The position numbers and the translations under genes were made by a program. A stretch of 64,000 nucleotides of DNA from Candidatus Anammoximicrobium sp. GTDB lineage: Bacteria; Planctomycetota; Planctomycetia; Pirellulales; Pirellulaceae. A model generated the notes under the pieces. It did no database searches and was not told where the DNA came from. It saw only the letters and a list, made by a program, of their open reading frames with translations. How positions within the stretch are numbered: the stretch's first letter is position 1; each line of letters opens with the position of its first letter. Shown here one piece after another: positions 19,075-28,469 of the stretch. The stretch spans positions 26,460-90,459 of the forward strand of contig JAAYYU010000036.1 in the NCBI GenBank assembly GCA_012515235.1, read 5' to 3'.

Positions 19075-21531
19075 TCAGAACAGCATCCATTCGGGAGCGG
19101 ACAACAGGCCGATCTCCGGCCGCGGGTCCGGCGGGGGGACCCAGAAGTTCTTGTTCCAGGCGGCGTTGGGGTTTTTCCAATCGCCGAACATGGGCGCCAC
19201 CGAGGTCCAGACGCTGATTTTCAACTCGGCCTTCTTTCCACGGACGCCAGCCGGAATCGTCCACTCGAACGGCGCCCAGGCACGTTCGCCCAGGGCCTGC
19301 CCATCCAGGGCGACCGACGTGTACAGCCCGCCCGTGTCGAGCCGCAGTTGGACGTCACCTGTGTGATCCGGGATTTTCACCTGGGCCGTATACGTCACCT
19401 GCCCCGCGAAATCGGCGAGACCATGTTTCCACAGCGAGCCTGCGCCAACGGCGCTTGGCAAGGTCTTGATCGTCCCGCTGTCGACTGCGAAAACGCCCGC
19501 CAGCCAGGCGAGCGGCAGGAAGTAATTGGTGTCGCTGCCGCCGGCCTGGATGGCCAGCACGTGCTCGCCCGCGTCTAGTCCCAAGGGCTCGGACTGCCGG
19601 TACAATTCGTTGAGGCCCGGCCGCAGGGTGTTGCAAGGCTGATCCGCCCGCACGGGCTTGCCGTCCAGTGTCAGCGTACTTGGCGCGGGATGATTGCGCA
19701 CCACGATTCGGGCTGCCGCAACCGGCTGGCCGACCGTGATTCGCGCCTGGTTGTCTTTGCCGAACGCCAGCCGATGCGTGTTGACGGCGCTGAGCGCGAT
19801 CTCGAACGACGTGTCCGGTTCCACCGAGCGGACCGCCACGGGGGTCGCCGGCTCCGGCGTCTGGCCTTCGAAGCGGAACACGCCGCGCGCCGGCAGCTCG
19901 AACGGAACCGGCTGGCCGCCGCGTCGCATCAGACGCAGTTTCCCGTGCTCGTTTGCCGTCAACCCCAGCACCACGACGCTGCCGTCCTCATACTGCCGCA
20001 GCAATACGTCTTCCACGGCGTTGCCCTCTGTGTTCTCAACCCACACGGCGGGCGGACAGACGGTCTTGGCGAACGCGGCAGCCTCGTCGGGCGAGTTGAA
20101 CCTGCGGCCGGATTGCTCCTCCTTCAAGACCGCGCCCTCCAAGGCAAACACCAGCGGCTTGTCGCACGGCTCGTCCTCTTCGTACAGGTCGTACGTCAGT
20201 TGGGCTGCTGAGAAACGGCGGAGCGTGGCGAGCAGCGCCGGATGTGCTTGGCGTTTTGCGGCCAGCCGGGCGGCTTCGCGTTGCGGATAGCGGACGGCGA
20301 TCTGGCACCGCACCGGCTTGGACGCATAGCGGGCGGCGACCCGCGACTCGTCCCCCAGCAGGCGGAAGGCGGGAAACCACGGCTGCATGCGCGTCAGGGG
20401 ATTGAAGTACCCGGATTTTTCCACGTTGCCTCGCGCGTCGATCGGGGCAATGGCCAGGACGTAGCGATCGATCTTGTGCATCGCGCACAGCCAGATCATC
20501 TGGCGATGCGTCGCGTGCCGCAGATCGCTCGGCCCCAGCGCAAACAGCTCGACCAATCCGCCTTGGCCGCGCCGGCCCGCGGCATGCTGGGCCACGGCCA
20601 GCGTCAGCCACTCGATGCTCGCGGGATCGTACCGCGTGCCGATCTCGTCCATCCCCGGCAACGTCAAGCCCTTCAGCGCGTGCAGCGGGTTGCCGTTGTA
20701 CAGCGCGGAGTTGCTCGTGCTGTTTTCCGAGATCATGTGCCCTGTCGCCAGGATTCCCACGCGGTCGCACCAGGCGCGGATCGGATCGAAATAGGCCTGG
20801 CGGAACCGCTGGCCGAGCAGCCCGTAATAGACGGCCCACATTTCGTCCTTGGTCTTGTCAGCCAGGTACGCCTGGACATCGGCTCGCAACTCCCGGCCAG
20901 TCGCCGCCTTGTACTCCGCTTCCGCGCCGTCGAAGTAGCGGAACAGCAAGTCCGGCTTGCGGTCGAGTGTCGCCGGCGTGGGATGCGCCGGCTCGTCCGT
21001 GAAGATGCCCACGATGGTCGTGCCCAAGTACGGGCCGAGTCGCTGCTCGTACCGCTTGTGCGTCAACTCGATGAACCTTTGCATGGCCGGGAAGCTGTAG
21101 TTGTCGGCCCAGCCGGGTGAATGGACGACTTGCCAGCGGAACGTGCCGTCGGCGTTCTTGTAGACCGCATACTGGCGGGACTCGAAATCGGGATTCTCCG
21201 CCGGCACTCGGCCTTTGCAGGAGCCGCTGGGCCAGTTGTATTCGTCGTACAGCCAGATCGACATGTCCAGTCGCCGGGCGTGCTGGCAGAACCACTGGCA
21301 CATCTGCAGCCACTCGTCGCCCAGGTATTCGTATTCCAGTCCGCTTCTCGGGTAGATCAGATATTGGTCCACCCCGACGGCCTGATAGGCTTCCAGGGTC
21401 TGCTTCACGGTTTGTTCGTCAGGCTTTCCCGTGATCGCGCCCATCGGGATCAGCGGGCATCGCGGCTCCGCGGCGACTGCGGCCAGCGGGCTTACGGCCG
21501 CCAGGACTAGCCAAATGGCTCTCGTCTTCAT
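19075..21531 (-). CDS. GH106-like glycoside hydrolase, second copy
   Basis: 818-aa secreted protein, distantly paralogous to the GH106-like gene at 13705-16464. The ATG at 21531 opens a signal peptide (MKTRAIWLVLAAVSPLAAVA) and is preceded by AGAGGG; a longer in-frame extension of 60 codons is low-complexity and Arg-rich, so it was rejected. Shared landmarks are SIWLYDEYNWPSGSCKGR (about 88-105), TTIVGIFTDEPAH, GHMISENSTSNSALY and LPGMDEIGTRYD. A beta-sandwich near 690-800 (VQLRLDTGGLYTSVALDGQ) resembles a galactose-binding fold. Two divergent GH106-like genes in one island suggest a glycan with more than one rhamnose linkage; that is inference. Confidence 0.75.
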   Translation of the reverse strand: MKTRAIWLVLAAVSPLAAVAAEPRCPLIPMGAITGKPDEQTVKQTLEAYQAVGVDQYLIYPRSGLEYEYLGDEWLQMCQWFCQHARRLDMSIWLYDEYNWPSGSCKGRVPAENPDFESRQYAVYKNADGTFRWQVVHSPGWADNYSFPAMQRFIELTHKRYEQRLGPYLGTTIVGIFTDEPAHPTPATLDRKPDLLFRYFDGAEAEYKAATGRELRADVQAYLADKTKDEMWAVYYGLLGQRFRQAYFDPIRAWCDRVGILATGHMISENSTSNSALYNGNPLHALKGLTLPGMDEIGTRYDPASIEWLTLAVAQHAAGRRGQGGLVELFALGPSDLRHATHRQMIWLCAMHKIDRYVLAIAPIDARGNVEKSGYFNPLTRMQPWFPAFRLLGDESRVAARYASKPVRCQIAVRYPQREAARLAAKRQAHPALLATLRRFSAAQLTYDLYEEDEPCDKPLVFALEGAVLKEEQSGRRFNSPDEAAAFAKTVCPPAVWVENTEGNAVEDVLLRQYEDGSVVVLGLTANEHGKLRLMRRGGQPVPFELPARGVFRFEGQTPEPATPVAVRSVEPDTSFEIALSAVNTHRLAFGKDNQARITVGQPVAAARIVVRNHPAPSTLTLDGKPVRADQPCNTLRPGLNELYRQSEPLGLDAGEHVLAIQAGGSDTNYFLPLAWLAGVFAVDSGTIKTLPSAVGAGSLWKHGLADFAGQVTYTAQVKIPDHTGDVQLRLDTGGLYTSVALDGQALGERAWAPFEWTIPAGVRGKKAELKISVWTSVAPMFGDWKNPNAAWNKNFWVPPPDPRPEIGLLSAPEWMLF

Positions 21532-21733
21532 GTCCCTCTTCCCTTTCCAGATCCGCGGTATCGCATCGCTTGAAAACTGAGCATGGTTCGCCAAATCACC
21601 CTTGCCTGTCAAATCCGCCGCCGCACTCTTCTGTCGTGCGGCCGGCTCGGATGTCCGGGCCTGACCGAAGCGTTGCCGCCTCCTACCACCGCGCCGCTCC
21701 GGTCGTCCCACGGCAACTTGTTGTACTCACCGG

Positions 21734-23128
21734 TCACTTCCGCTTGGCGACCAGGTAGCCGAAGGCTTCAACGTTCAACAGAGGGCCGTTGCCTTCTGTT
21801 TCGGTCTTGGCGCCGGCGGCGAGCAACGGGTCGTAAGACCAGGTGTGCCCCGCGGGTAAAGCCAGGCGGACCTTCAGGGCGCGGTCCGACAGGTTCACCA
21901 CGGACAGAACCTCCTTGCCGGCCGCGCGGCGGAGCAAGGACAGGACGGTAGCGGGCTGATCGTTGTCCAGCCAGACGACTTCGCCCTGCGTCAGCGCCCG
22001 CTCGGCGTGGCGCATCGCGCACAACTGCTTGCAAAACGCGAACCGGGCTTGGCCCGCAGGCGTCTGGCCGCTGGCCCAGTCGATTGGCAACCGCCCAAAG
22101 ATACTGTGGCGGGCCGTATCGGCGACTTCCTGCCCGTTGTAGAGCATCGGCACTCCGTCCAGGGTGAACAGCACGGCCAGCGTCGCATTCACGCGTGCGC
22201 TGCCCCACGCCTTGTCGAGACGGTTTTCATACGCGTCGTTGGCGATGTCGTGGTTGTCGATAAAGCGGATGAACCGCGCTCCGCCGCGCGGACGTTCGGC
22301 CTGCATTTTCTCCCATTGCTTGCGGATGCCCGCCGCGTTGTCCCACTTGAACCCCCAGCCGTAATCGAGGTCGAACGCCTTCAACTGATCCTCGCGGCGG
22401 GTCCCCTCGGCCAACATGCAGATTTGGCCGGGGCGGATTCTTTCCAAGCGCTCGCGCGCCGTCTCCCAAAAATCCAGCGGAATGCCGTCGGACACGTCGC
22501 AGCGGAACCCGTCGGCGCCGAAATCCCGGACCCAGTATTCCATGTTCCGCCACAGGTACTCGCGGAGTTCCGGATTGGCCATGTCGATGGCCGGAAAGCC
22601 CCACGCGGCGGTAACGATCTTGCCCGCCGCGTCCCGCTTGACAAAGTTCGGATGCTCCTTCAGGAACACCGCATTCGGGCCGCAGTGCAGGTAAACCATG
22701 TCCAGCAGCACGCGCATCCCCAGCCGGTGCGCCTCGGCAATGAACGCCTTCAGGTCATCGTCCGTGCCGTACTCCGGATCCACGTGGTAGTAGTCCTTCA
22801 TGCGATACATGTTGCGCGGGTTGTTCAGCCCGGATTTCCGCTGCCGCGGGCTCCAGCCCTTGGTTTCCGGATCGTCGTCCGAGACAAAGACGGGACAGAG
22901 GTAGACGATATCGACGCCCAGTTCTGCCACCTTCGGCAGCCGCGACTGGGCCGCCTTGAGCGTCCCCTCAGGCGTGAAGGCCCGCGGCTGGATCTGGTAC
23001 ATCACCCCGCCCGTCACCCACTCCGGCGACGGCCGCGCCTGCCGTTGGTTCAACGGCGTCGGCTGCGACGCCTGTGCAAGCGTGGCCAGCGTCAACAGGC
23101 CAACGATTCCCAACAAGGTGACTTTCAT
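21734..23128 (-). CDS. GH13 alpha-amylase family enzyme
   Basis: 464-aa secreted enzyme acting on alpha-glucans. Signal peptide MKVTLLGIVGLLTLATLAQA; AAAGGA 7 nt before the ATG. The four GH13 regions are visible: DMVYLHCG (region I; usual N-H replaced by Y-L-H), GFRCDVSD (nucleophile Asp about 211), MLAEG (acid/base Glu about 240) and FIDNHD (transition-state Asp about 294). The early motif VMYQIQPRAFTPEG is typical. A C-terminal beta domain (about 380-460) ends the chain. Starch activity does not obviously belong with pectin enzymes, so the island probably serves mixed plant polysaccharides. Confidence 0.92.
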   Translation of the reverse strand: MKVTLLGIVGLLTLATLAQASQPTPLNQRQARPSPEWVTGGVMYQIQPRAFTPEGTLKAAQSRLPKVAELGVDIVYLCPVFVSDDDPETKGWSPRQRKSGLNNPRNMYRMKDYYHVDPEYGTDDDLKAFIAEAHRLGMRVLLDMVYLHCGPNAVFLKEHPNFVKRDAAGKIVTAAWGFPAIDMANPELREYLWRNMEYWVRDFGADGFRCDVSDGIPLDFWETARERLERIRPGQICMLAEGTRREDQLKAFDLDYGWGFKWDNAAGIRKQWEKMQAERPRGGARFIRFIDNHDIANDAYENRLDKAWGSARVNATLAVLFTLDGVPMLYNGQEVADTARHSIFGRLPIDWASGQTPAGQARFAFCKQLCAMRHAERALTQGEVVWLDNDQPATVLSLLRRAAGKEVLSVVNLSDRALKVRLALPAGHTWSYDPLLAAGAKTETEGNGPLLNVEAFGYLVAKRK

Positions 23129-23378
23129 CTTGCGGTCCTTTCATGCTGCAACTTCGCGATGGTTTGTGGTTCAAGAGGGACGGTGAGCCGCTCGGCGACA
23201 AACCATGCGGCAAACCCAACCGGCATCGATGTATTCTGTGCAATCGTCCGGGACACCGTCAAGCTGCGGGGCGACCGGCAGTCGCAACGGAGGCCAAAAC
23301 AACTTCCCGGTTTCAGTGGGAACTGGCGGCATGCCGAGGGCCTCGCCGGTTCAGATCGCGGGGTCCGAGGCAACTTTG

Positions 23379-23548
23379 CTGCTCGCCAGCGTAGAGCGGT
23401 GTCCAAGACCAGAGATGACTGCGCAAACAAATCCGTTGCTTCGCCACCACGCTGGCAAGCAGCGTGGTGGCCGAAGACGGGCAGGTCGCGGGGCGGGGCG
23501 ACGGCTGGTGCTGAACATGGCTCCACGCTGGCAAGCAGCGTGGTGGCC
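23379..23548. repeat. Small cluster of the 21-bp-palindrome repeat family
   Basis: Two good palindromes of form CCACGCTG-N5-CAGCGTGG (23447-23467, 23523-23543) plus a degenerate one near 23379-23396. The 55-nt link between the good pair (CCGAAGAC ... TGAACATGGCT) is the same unit, in opposite orientation, as the first three units of the array at 28470. The link before them matches the other half of that array. The rest of 23129-23738 shows no gene. Confidence 0.85.
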
Positions 23549-23738
23549 GGAACACCGTCGCCTTTCCCATCCGCCGCGGGGCGATTGCTGCGGTTTTTCG
23601 TGGGGAAAACTCGGGAGGGTTCACCGCCGGCCAGCGCCGCTCTGCTCCAAGCAAGCGGCTTTGGACGCCAGGCCACGGTGATCGGAGCCGGACGAGATCG
23701 CGTTCCCGCGGATGGGACAGAGTCTCCTCGAACGACGC

Positions 23739-24728
23739 TTACGACTTGCCCAGTCCGGCCATGAACTCCTGGTAGCGCTCGGCCACACGCCCCGTGGCGG
23801 CGTCGCCGGAGTGGACGAGGATGCCCACGTGCTGCTTGAGCGACTCGCCCTTTTTCAGCACAAACGGCACGCCGCTGCGGGCGTCGGGCCGGCGCGGTCC
23901 GAAGGTGCCGTAGTCGCGCACCAGCCACAGCGGTGGCGTCTCGCCGTCGGCCACGGGGAAGACCGCCAATCCCTCCGTGACGCCGTCCACGCAATTGGAG
24001 CAGTCCACCCAGAAGGCTCGCTTCTCATGAGTTCCCTGCTCATTGACGCCGCCGGCCGAGTTGGTGATGGCGCCACCGGCCTCCTTGACGAACTTGGCGT
24101 GCATCCGCACGTAGGGCCAGGCATAATGGTTCCACTCGCTGACGAAGCTTACGTCGTCATAGTTGGCCTGTAATTCGAACTGCAAATCGAGCATGTACTC
24201 GCCCCGGCCCAAGGGCACGACGCGCAACCGCCGCACTTCGTCCAGCACGCGCAGCTGGCCGAAATCGGCCAGCCAAGTGGCCTGGGTCCGGATGACGGCC
24301 TGGCCGCCAACCACGTCCTCGCCCAGGAACTTCATGTGCCGGATGCAGTCGCGGAAACCACGTGCGGTCCGTTTGGACTCCTCTGTGACCCCGATGCCAT
24401 AGAACGAGATGGGCTCGTGGTTGGGCGGCTGCACAATGTCGTTGACCCAAATCGAACGGTGATGCGAGTGGCGGTCGTCGGGGTACTGGACCGTCAACGG
24501 CTTGCCGGAGGGACTGCGGACCGGGTAGTAGTGCGGAAAGTCGAGATCGGCGGCGTATTGGTAGGCGATGGCTTCGCGGCTGTCGATCAGGATCTGCAAC
24601 TGCCCTCGTTGATCGTCACGCTTCAACTCGATCGCCGGAGCCGGCGCGGCCGCTTGGACGATACCAACTGCGGACGACAGCAACAACAACAGACCCGTCC
24701 CTGCACGGACAATCCAAAACGTTTTCAT
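23739..24728 (-). CDS. DUF6807 / PmoA-family secreted protein
   Basis: 329 aa with a signal peptide (MKTFWIVRAGTGLLLLLSS) and AAAGGAGAGA before the ATG at 24728. The family hallmarks are the HYYPVRSPSGKPLT segment, then DDRHSHHRSIWVND (about 85-98) with a His cluster, and EWNHYAWPYVRMH near 215. The family is often named methane-oxygenase PmoA because of a weak database match, but it has no relation to methanotrophy; it is common beside Gfo/Idh and glycosidase genes in planctomycetes. Its reaction is unknown. The His-rich motif could bind metal or carbohydrate. Confidence 0.8.
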   Translation of the reverse strand: MKTFWIVRAGTGLLLLLSSAVGIVQAAAPAPAIELKRDDQRGQLQILIDSREAIAYQYAADLDFPHYYPVRSPSGKPLTVQYPDDRHSHHRSIWVNDIVQPPNHEPISFYGIGVTEESKRTARGFRDCIRHMKFLGEDVVGGQAVIRTQATWLADFGQLRVLDEVRRLRVVPLGRGEYMLDLQFELQANYDDVSFVSEWNHYAWPYVRMHAKFVKEAGGAITNSAGGVNEQGTHEKRAFWVDCSNCVDGVTEGLAVFPVADGETPPLWLVRDYGTFGPRRPDARSGVPFVLKKGESLKQHVGILVHSGDAATGRVAERYQEFMAGLGKS

Positions 24729-24993
24729 TCCAGGTCTCTCCTTTTCTTCATCGAGTAGGTTTCGCACACACCAAGGAATGGTTGTCAGGACAGCCGTCCC
24801 TGCCCCTTCCGCACTTCCCAGGCTCCGGCGCGTCCAGTGTACGCGATCGGGTCGCGACCGACTACAGCGGTCCCTCTCTGCCACTAGTCCACTATCTGCA
24901 CCCGGTACGGCGCATCGCTGGGTGGAAGTGTGGCGCTCAGCCAGCCGTCGTGTTCGGTCGCGGCAGGAAACGCGGCGGACTGGTTGCCGGGCG

Positions 24994-25214
24994 CTAACAC
25001 CAAACGGGAAACAGCCACGGAAAGTCGCTGTTATCAGGGCACGGTCGCGCGAAATGGGGTCAGGCTTACAGAATTCAATTTTGGCCGAGCAGAGTCATAC
25101 GACGCGGCTGGCACCAAACTCGGCCAAAATTGAATTCTGTAAGCCTGACCCCAGCATCGAAACCGTGACTTCATCAACGACGCGGAAAAGTGCCGAAATC
25201 CCGTTTGGTGCTAG
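24994..25214. mobile_element. MITE-like element, copy 2 (most complete; 221 bp with terminal inverted repeats)
   Basis: Terminal inverted repeats CTAACACCAAACGGGA (24994-25009) and TCCCGTTTGGTGCTAG (25199-25214) differ at one position. Each end has TA at its border, compatible with a TA target. The centre is a palindrome at 25056-25152 with perfect 34-bp arms and a 29-nt loop. No ORF is present, so it would depend on a transposase elsewhere. It lies 124 bp downstream of the heparinase-like stop and 266 bp upstream of the DUF6807 start. Confidence 0.75.
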
Positions 25215-25337
25215 TTGCGGCTTGCTGCCGCGCAGGCCCCGTCGGACGCGCGCGTCGGTAGCTCCACCCGTGCCAGCCAACTGGCCAATCCTTGGGGTGA
25301 CTTTCCGGAGCCACGACGAAGAGCCGCAGGGGCCACT

Positions 25338-27179
25338 TCACGGCCACTGCGGTTTCAGCCGCAGTTCGATCGTCGCCTGGGAAACACCCGCCAGGTGAAC
25401 GGCCAGTTTCCGGATCCGATTGTTGCTGCCTTGACGTTCGGGTTGGGGCGAAGTCGGCAGCGACGCGGCGGGCAGCACTTCGAGCTTGGCGTCAGCCGGC
25501 GACGCCAGTTCGACCAGCAGCGATTGGCCGCCGATGCGCAGCGTCGCCGTGCGAGCGTCGTCGCTCAGGCTGATGTCGGCCGGCGTGTGCAGCTGCGACC
25601 AGATTTCGGCCGGAGCCGGCGTTTGGATCTCGTCGCGGATCGTCACCCAGCGGCGGTCGTGCAGGCAGATCGTACGCTGGACCTGCGTGGCGTGCATGGC
25701 GTAGGCGGGCGTCAGGTCCAGCACGGCGGACGGCGAGCCGCCTTCGCCGGGGGCCTCGAACCGCACGATCTTGGTGGCCGCTCGCGGATCCTGGTCCGGA
25801 CCTTTCCCCGGATTGACCAGCAGCGTATTGTGGCCCTCGGCCCGCAGCCGGTAGTAATCCCAACGCTGGCGGCCGAAGTAGCCGGGCAGGTTGTAGTTGT
25901 CCGCGCCCAGATCGACGAACCAGCGCTGGCCCAACGCCTCCAGCACGAAAGTGCCCAGGTCCAGATGGCTGTGGTTGACGGCGTTCGAGCCGGCTTTGAA
26001 GGCGACCCAGAGGGCGTGGCGGTCGTTCCACGCGCTGCGGAAGATGCCGACCTCGGCGTCGCGGAAGTGCTTGCCCAGCGGCAGCGTGGCCGGATCGGAC
26101 TGATGTCCGCGCGAGTCGTAGTACACCAGGTCCATCGCCGACGGCTTGGCGTGGTCGATCTGGAAGGCCGCGTACTCGGGCCGGTTGAACTTGCGGGCGA
26201 ACCAGAACAGTTGGGGCGGGCGAGGCGTGCCGGCGTGGGCGTCGGCAAAGTCGAACGTCCGGTCCAGCGGCCCGGTCAGGTACAGCGGGAACGTGCCGGC
26301 CTCGGCAAAGCCGGGAATGGCCGACAAGCCGTAGTCGGTGCCCAGCCCCGACTCCAAGGCGGCGAGCATGGCCACGTTGTACTGCGTGGCGTAGGACCAG
26401 TAGCCCGGCCCTTCGCCCCACGCGCCGTCGGGGGCGAAATTCTTCATCGCCCGCGGCACGCTGCGGATGGCACATTCCAAGATCTCGCCGGCCAGTTCCG
26501 GCAGTTCGTCCGCCAAGGCCAGCGCGCCGACCGTCATGCCCCCGTTGCAGACCTGGTTCCAGTTGTGTTGCGAGTTGTGCCACCAGCCTTTCGGCTGCCG
26601 GTAGACCTTCAAGCCCGGCTGCAGCCCCAGGTCGACCATCGCGGTCTGCAGCACCTGCCGCTGGTCCGCCGTCCACTGGTCGTACAGCCAGTCGTAGCCG
26701 AGGCCGAAGGCCGCGGTCATTTCGGCCGTGTCCAGAAAGTGCCGCGGGTTCCAATCCGGGAACTTGGCCGCTGCCTCCAGTTCTCCCCACGCGCGCTCGA
26801 CGTAGCGTCGGTCGCCGTCCAGTCGGTACAGCAGGGCCAGCGTCGTGACTCGATCCAGCACGCGGCGGCTGGTCGCCAGCAGCCGCAGGCCATCGGGAAT
26901 CTCGTACTGCGACGGCCGGGCACGCAGGATCGCTGCGCCTTCTTCGCGGAGCGACTCGTGCCAGCGCGTCAATGTCTGGTCCGCTTTGACCTCCCGCTTC
27001 AGTTCCTCGAACCTGTCGGCCGTCGCGATCAACCGCGGATGCCCGGCCCGGACAGCCGCCAGGATCTGCGCGGCCTTGGGCAGCTCGAGCGGTGCGGCGT
27101 CCGCGGCCAATGCTTGGCTGGACAAAGCGCAGACCAGGAGGACGCTGAGGACGGACGAGAATCGGCAAGCGGAATGCAT
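25338..27179 (-). CDS. Heparinase II/III-like polysaccharide lyase
   Basis: 613-aa secreted lyase. AAGGAG precedes the ATG at 27179; signal peptide MHSACRFSSVLSVLLVCALS. The N-terminal alpha/alpha toroid (about 30-330) includes HNSQHNWNQVCNGGMTVGAL (Asn/His active-site strip) and GPGYWSYATQYNV (Tyr). The C-terminal beta-sandwich has the heparinase II/III signature VNHSHLDLGTFVLEALG and RAEGHNTLLV. Members cleave uronic-acid polysaccharides (heparan, alginate, ulvan, pectin-like chains); the pattern does not tell which. It fits the uronate-rich substrates of the island. Confidence 0.88.
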   Translation of the reverse strand: MHSACRFSSVLSVLLVCALSSQALAADAAPLELPKAAQILAAVRAGHPRLIATADRFEELKREVKADQTLTRWHESLREEGAAILRARPSQYEIPDGLRLLATSRRVLDRVTTLALLYRLDGDRRYVERAWGELEAAAKFPDWNPRHFLDTAEMTAAFGLGYDWLYDQWTADQRQVLQTAMVDLGLQPGLKVYRQPKGWWHNSQHNWNQVCNGGMTVGALALADELPELAGEILECAIRSVPRAMKNFAPDGAWGEGPGYWSYATQYNVAMLAALESGLGTDYGLSAIPGFAEAGTFPLYLTGPLDRTFDFADAHAGTPRPPQLFWFARKFNRPEYAAFQIDHAKPSAMDLVYYDSRGHQSDPATLPLGKHFRDAEVGIFRSAWNDRHALWVAFKAGSNAVNHSHLDLGTFVLEALGQRWFVDLGADNYNLPGYFGRQRWDYYRLRAEGHNTLLVNPGKGPDQDPRAATKIVRFEAPGEGGSPSAVLDLTPAYAMHATQVQRTICLHDRRWVTIRDEIQTPAPAEIWSQLHTPADISLSDDARTATLRIGGQSLLVELASPADAKLEVLPAASLPTSPQPERQGSNNRIRKLAVHLAGVSQATIELRLKPQWP

Positions 27180-27315
27180 GGTGGGCTCCTTGGTGGACGA
27201 TCGTGGTTTCACCGCCAGCCGAACGGGCTGCGCGGACCCGAGACGCCGCTTCGACGTGTCCGGGTTTGCGCACGCCGACGGCCTTGCGGTGAAACGAAGA
27301 TTACATCATCGGCGG

Positions 27316-28398
27316 TCATGCGTCGATGTCCTGCGCCTGCATTTCGGCAGGTTTTGGCTTCCGCCACACCCAGGGCAGCGGGAGAAGAGTCAGCAGCACG
27401 AACACGGCCAGCCGATAGAAGTTGCCGACTTTCGGTCGCTTCCAGTCGTCGGCGCCAACGGTCCAGTCCAGTTCGGACGTTGCCACGCCGTCGTCGATCG
27501 TCAGCAGCGCGGACCAAACGTCGCGCGGCAGCCCGTAGAATTGGTAGGAGACTCTCCCATCAGCGGTCGCTACGTAGCGGCCGCCAGAATACTCGTAGAA
27601 AAAATCCTCCCGGCGGTGAGGGCTGGCGAACTGCCGGTCGGGCGAAGTGAGGATTCCAAGGGCCTCGTCCAACGTCAGGTCCCGCGGATCCATCCAAGGG
27701 ATGTTCGTGCTCTGGTCCTCCATCACCAGGATGGTGCTGGCTGTGCCGTCCGTGATTTCGCTCATTTTTCTCGCGGACGCACCGGGCCACGCCGTCCGGG
27801 GCCCGACGACCGCCACGTAGCTGGTCCAGAGACTGGTTCCACGCACAGCGCGCCGGTCGCTTGGACACGCGTAGACCCAAGGCACGGGATTCAGCAGTCT
27901 GCTGTTGTTCGGACCGTCCCAGGGCTCATTGAAATTGTACTTGTCGTACCGGGATTTCTCTTCCACGTACGGCAGCAACAGCACTCGCCAGCTGTGCGTG
28001 GGCCTGCCGTCCCGGTCTGGGACGAAGGCCGGCGGAAAGACCCCGTGATCGGAATGGTAGTTGTGGAGGGCATACGCGAGTTGCTTGAGGTTGTTGGCGC
28101 ACTGCGCGCGTCTGGCCGATTCGCGAGCGGTTTGGACCGCAGGCAGCAAAAGGGAAATCAGACAGAAGCAGATTAGTACCACCAGGCAACCGCGAGCCAA
28201 CGCCCGAGGGCGTGAACGGCTGAAGAAGACGGAGGCCCAGAAGCCCAGGATCGGGACCGCCAAGGGCAGGCCTGCCGCGCCGAAAGTCGCCAGCGCGGCG
28301 CCCAGCAGGGTCATCGCGTAGAAGACGTGGATCAGCCGGAAACGGAGACCCGGCAGCAACGTTTCATCGGCGGCTGGGACGGTGTTGTTCGTCGTCAT
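27316..28398 (-). CDS. DUF1559-type protein with multi-span N-terminus in place of the pilin leader
   Basis: 360 aa. Residues about 90-135 are unmistakable DUF1559 (LLPAVQTARESARRAQCANN, then YALHNYHSDHGVFPPAF), and later CPSDRRA and MSEITDGTASTILVMED fit. Standard family members start with a type-IV pilin leader (RRGFTLVELLVVIAI). Here that is missing: the helix before LLPAVQ reads LARGCLVVLICFCLIS, and two more hydrophobic segments precede it (about 18-60). A further C-terminal helix (LAVFVLLTLLPLPWVW) ends the chain. It is therefore an integral membrane variant. Function unknown. The start at 28398 was chosen to exclude the repeat array that overlaps the longer frame. Confidence 0.82.
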   Translation of the reverse strand: MTTNNTVPAADETLLPGLRFRLIHVFYAMTLLGAALATFGAAGLPLAVPILGFWASVFFSRSRPRALARGCLVVLICFCLISLLLPAVQTARESARRAQCANNLKQLAYALHNYHSDHGVFPPAFVPDRDGRPTHSWRVLLLPYVEEKSRYDKYNFNEPWDGPNNSRLLNPVPWVYACPSDRRAVRGTSLWTSYVAVVGPRTAWPGASARKMSEITDGTASTILVMEDQSTNIPWMDPRDLTLDEALGILTSPDRQFASPHRREDFFYEYSGGRYVATADGRVSYQFYGLPRDVWSALLTIDDGVATSELDWTVGADDWKRPKVGNFYRLAVFVLLTLLPLPWVWRKPKPAEMQAQDIDA

Positions 28399-28469
28399 GG
28401 GAAGCAGAGGCCAGGAACTTGAGTTCGGGTTGGGCAACCGCGTGCCCGAAATGACTTCCTCGATCCGGG

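Noticed and set aside
23739..24728. Particulate methane monooxygenase subunit
   Set aside because: The PmoA label for this family is a naming artefact; the protein is a soluble exported DUF6807 member without PmoA membrane helices.
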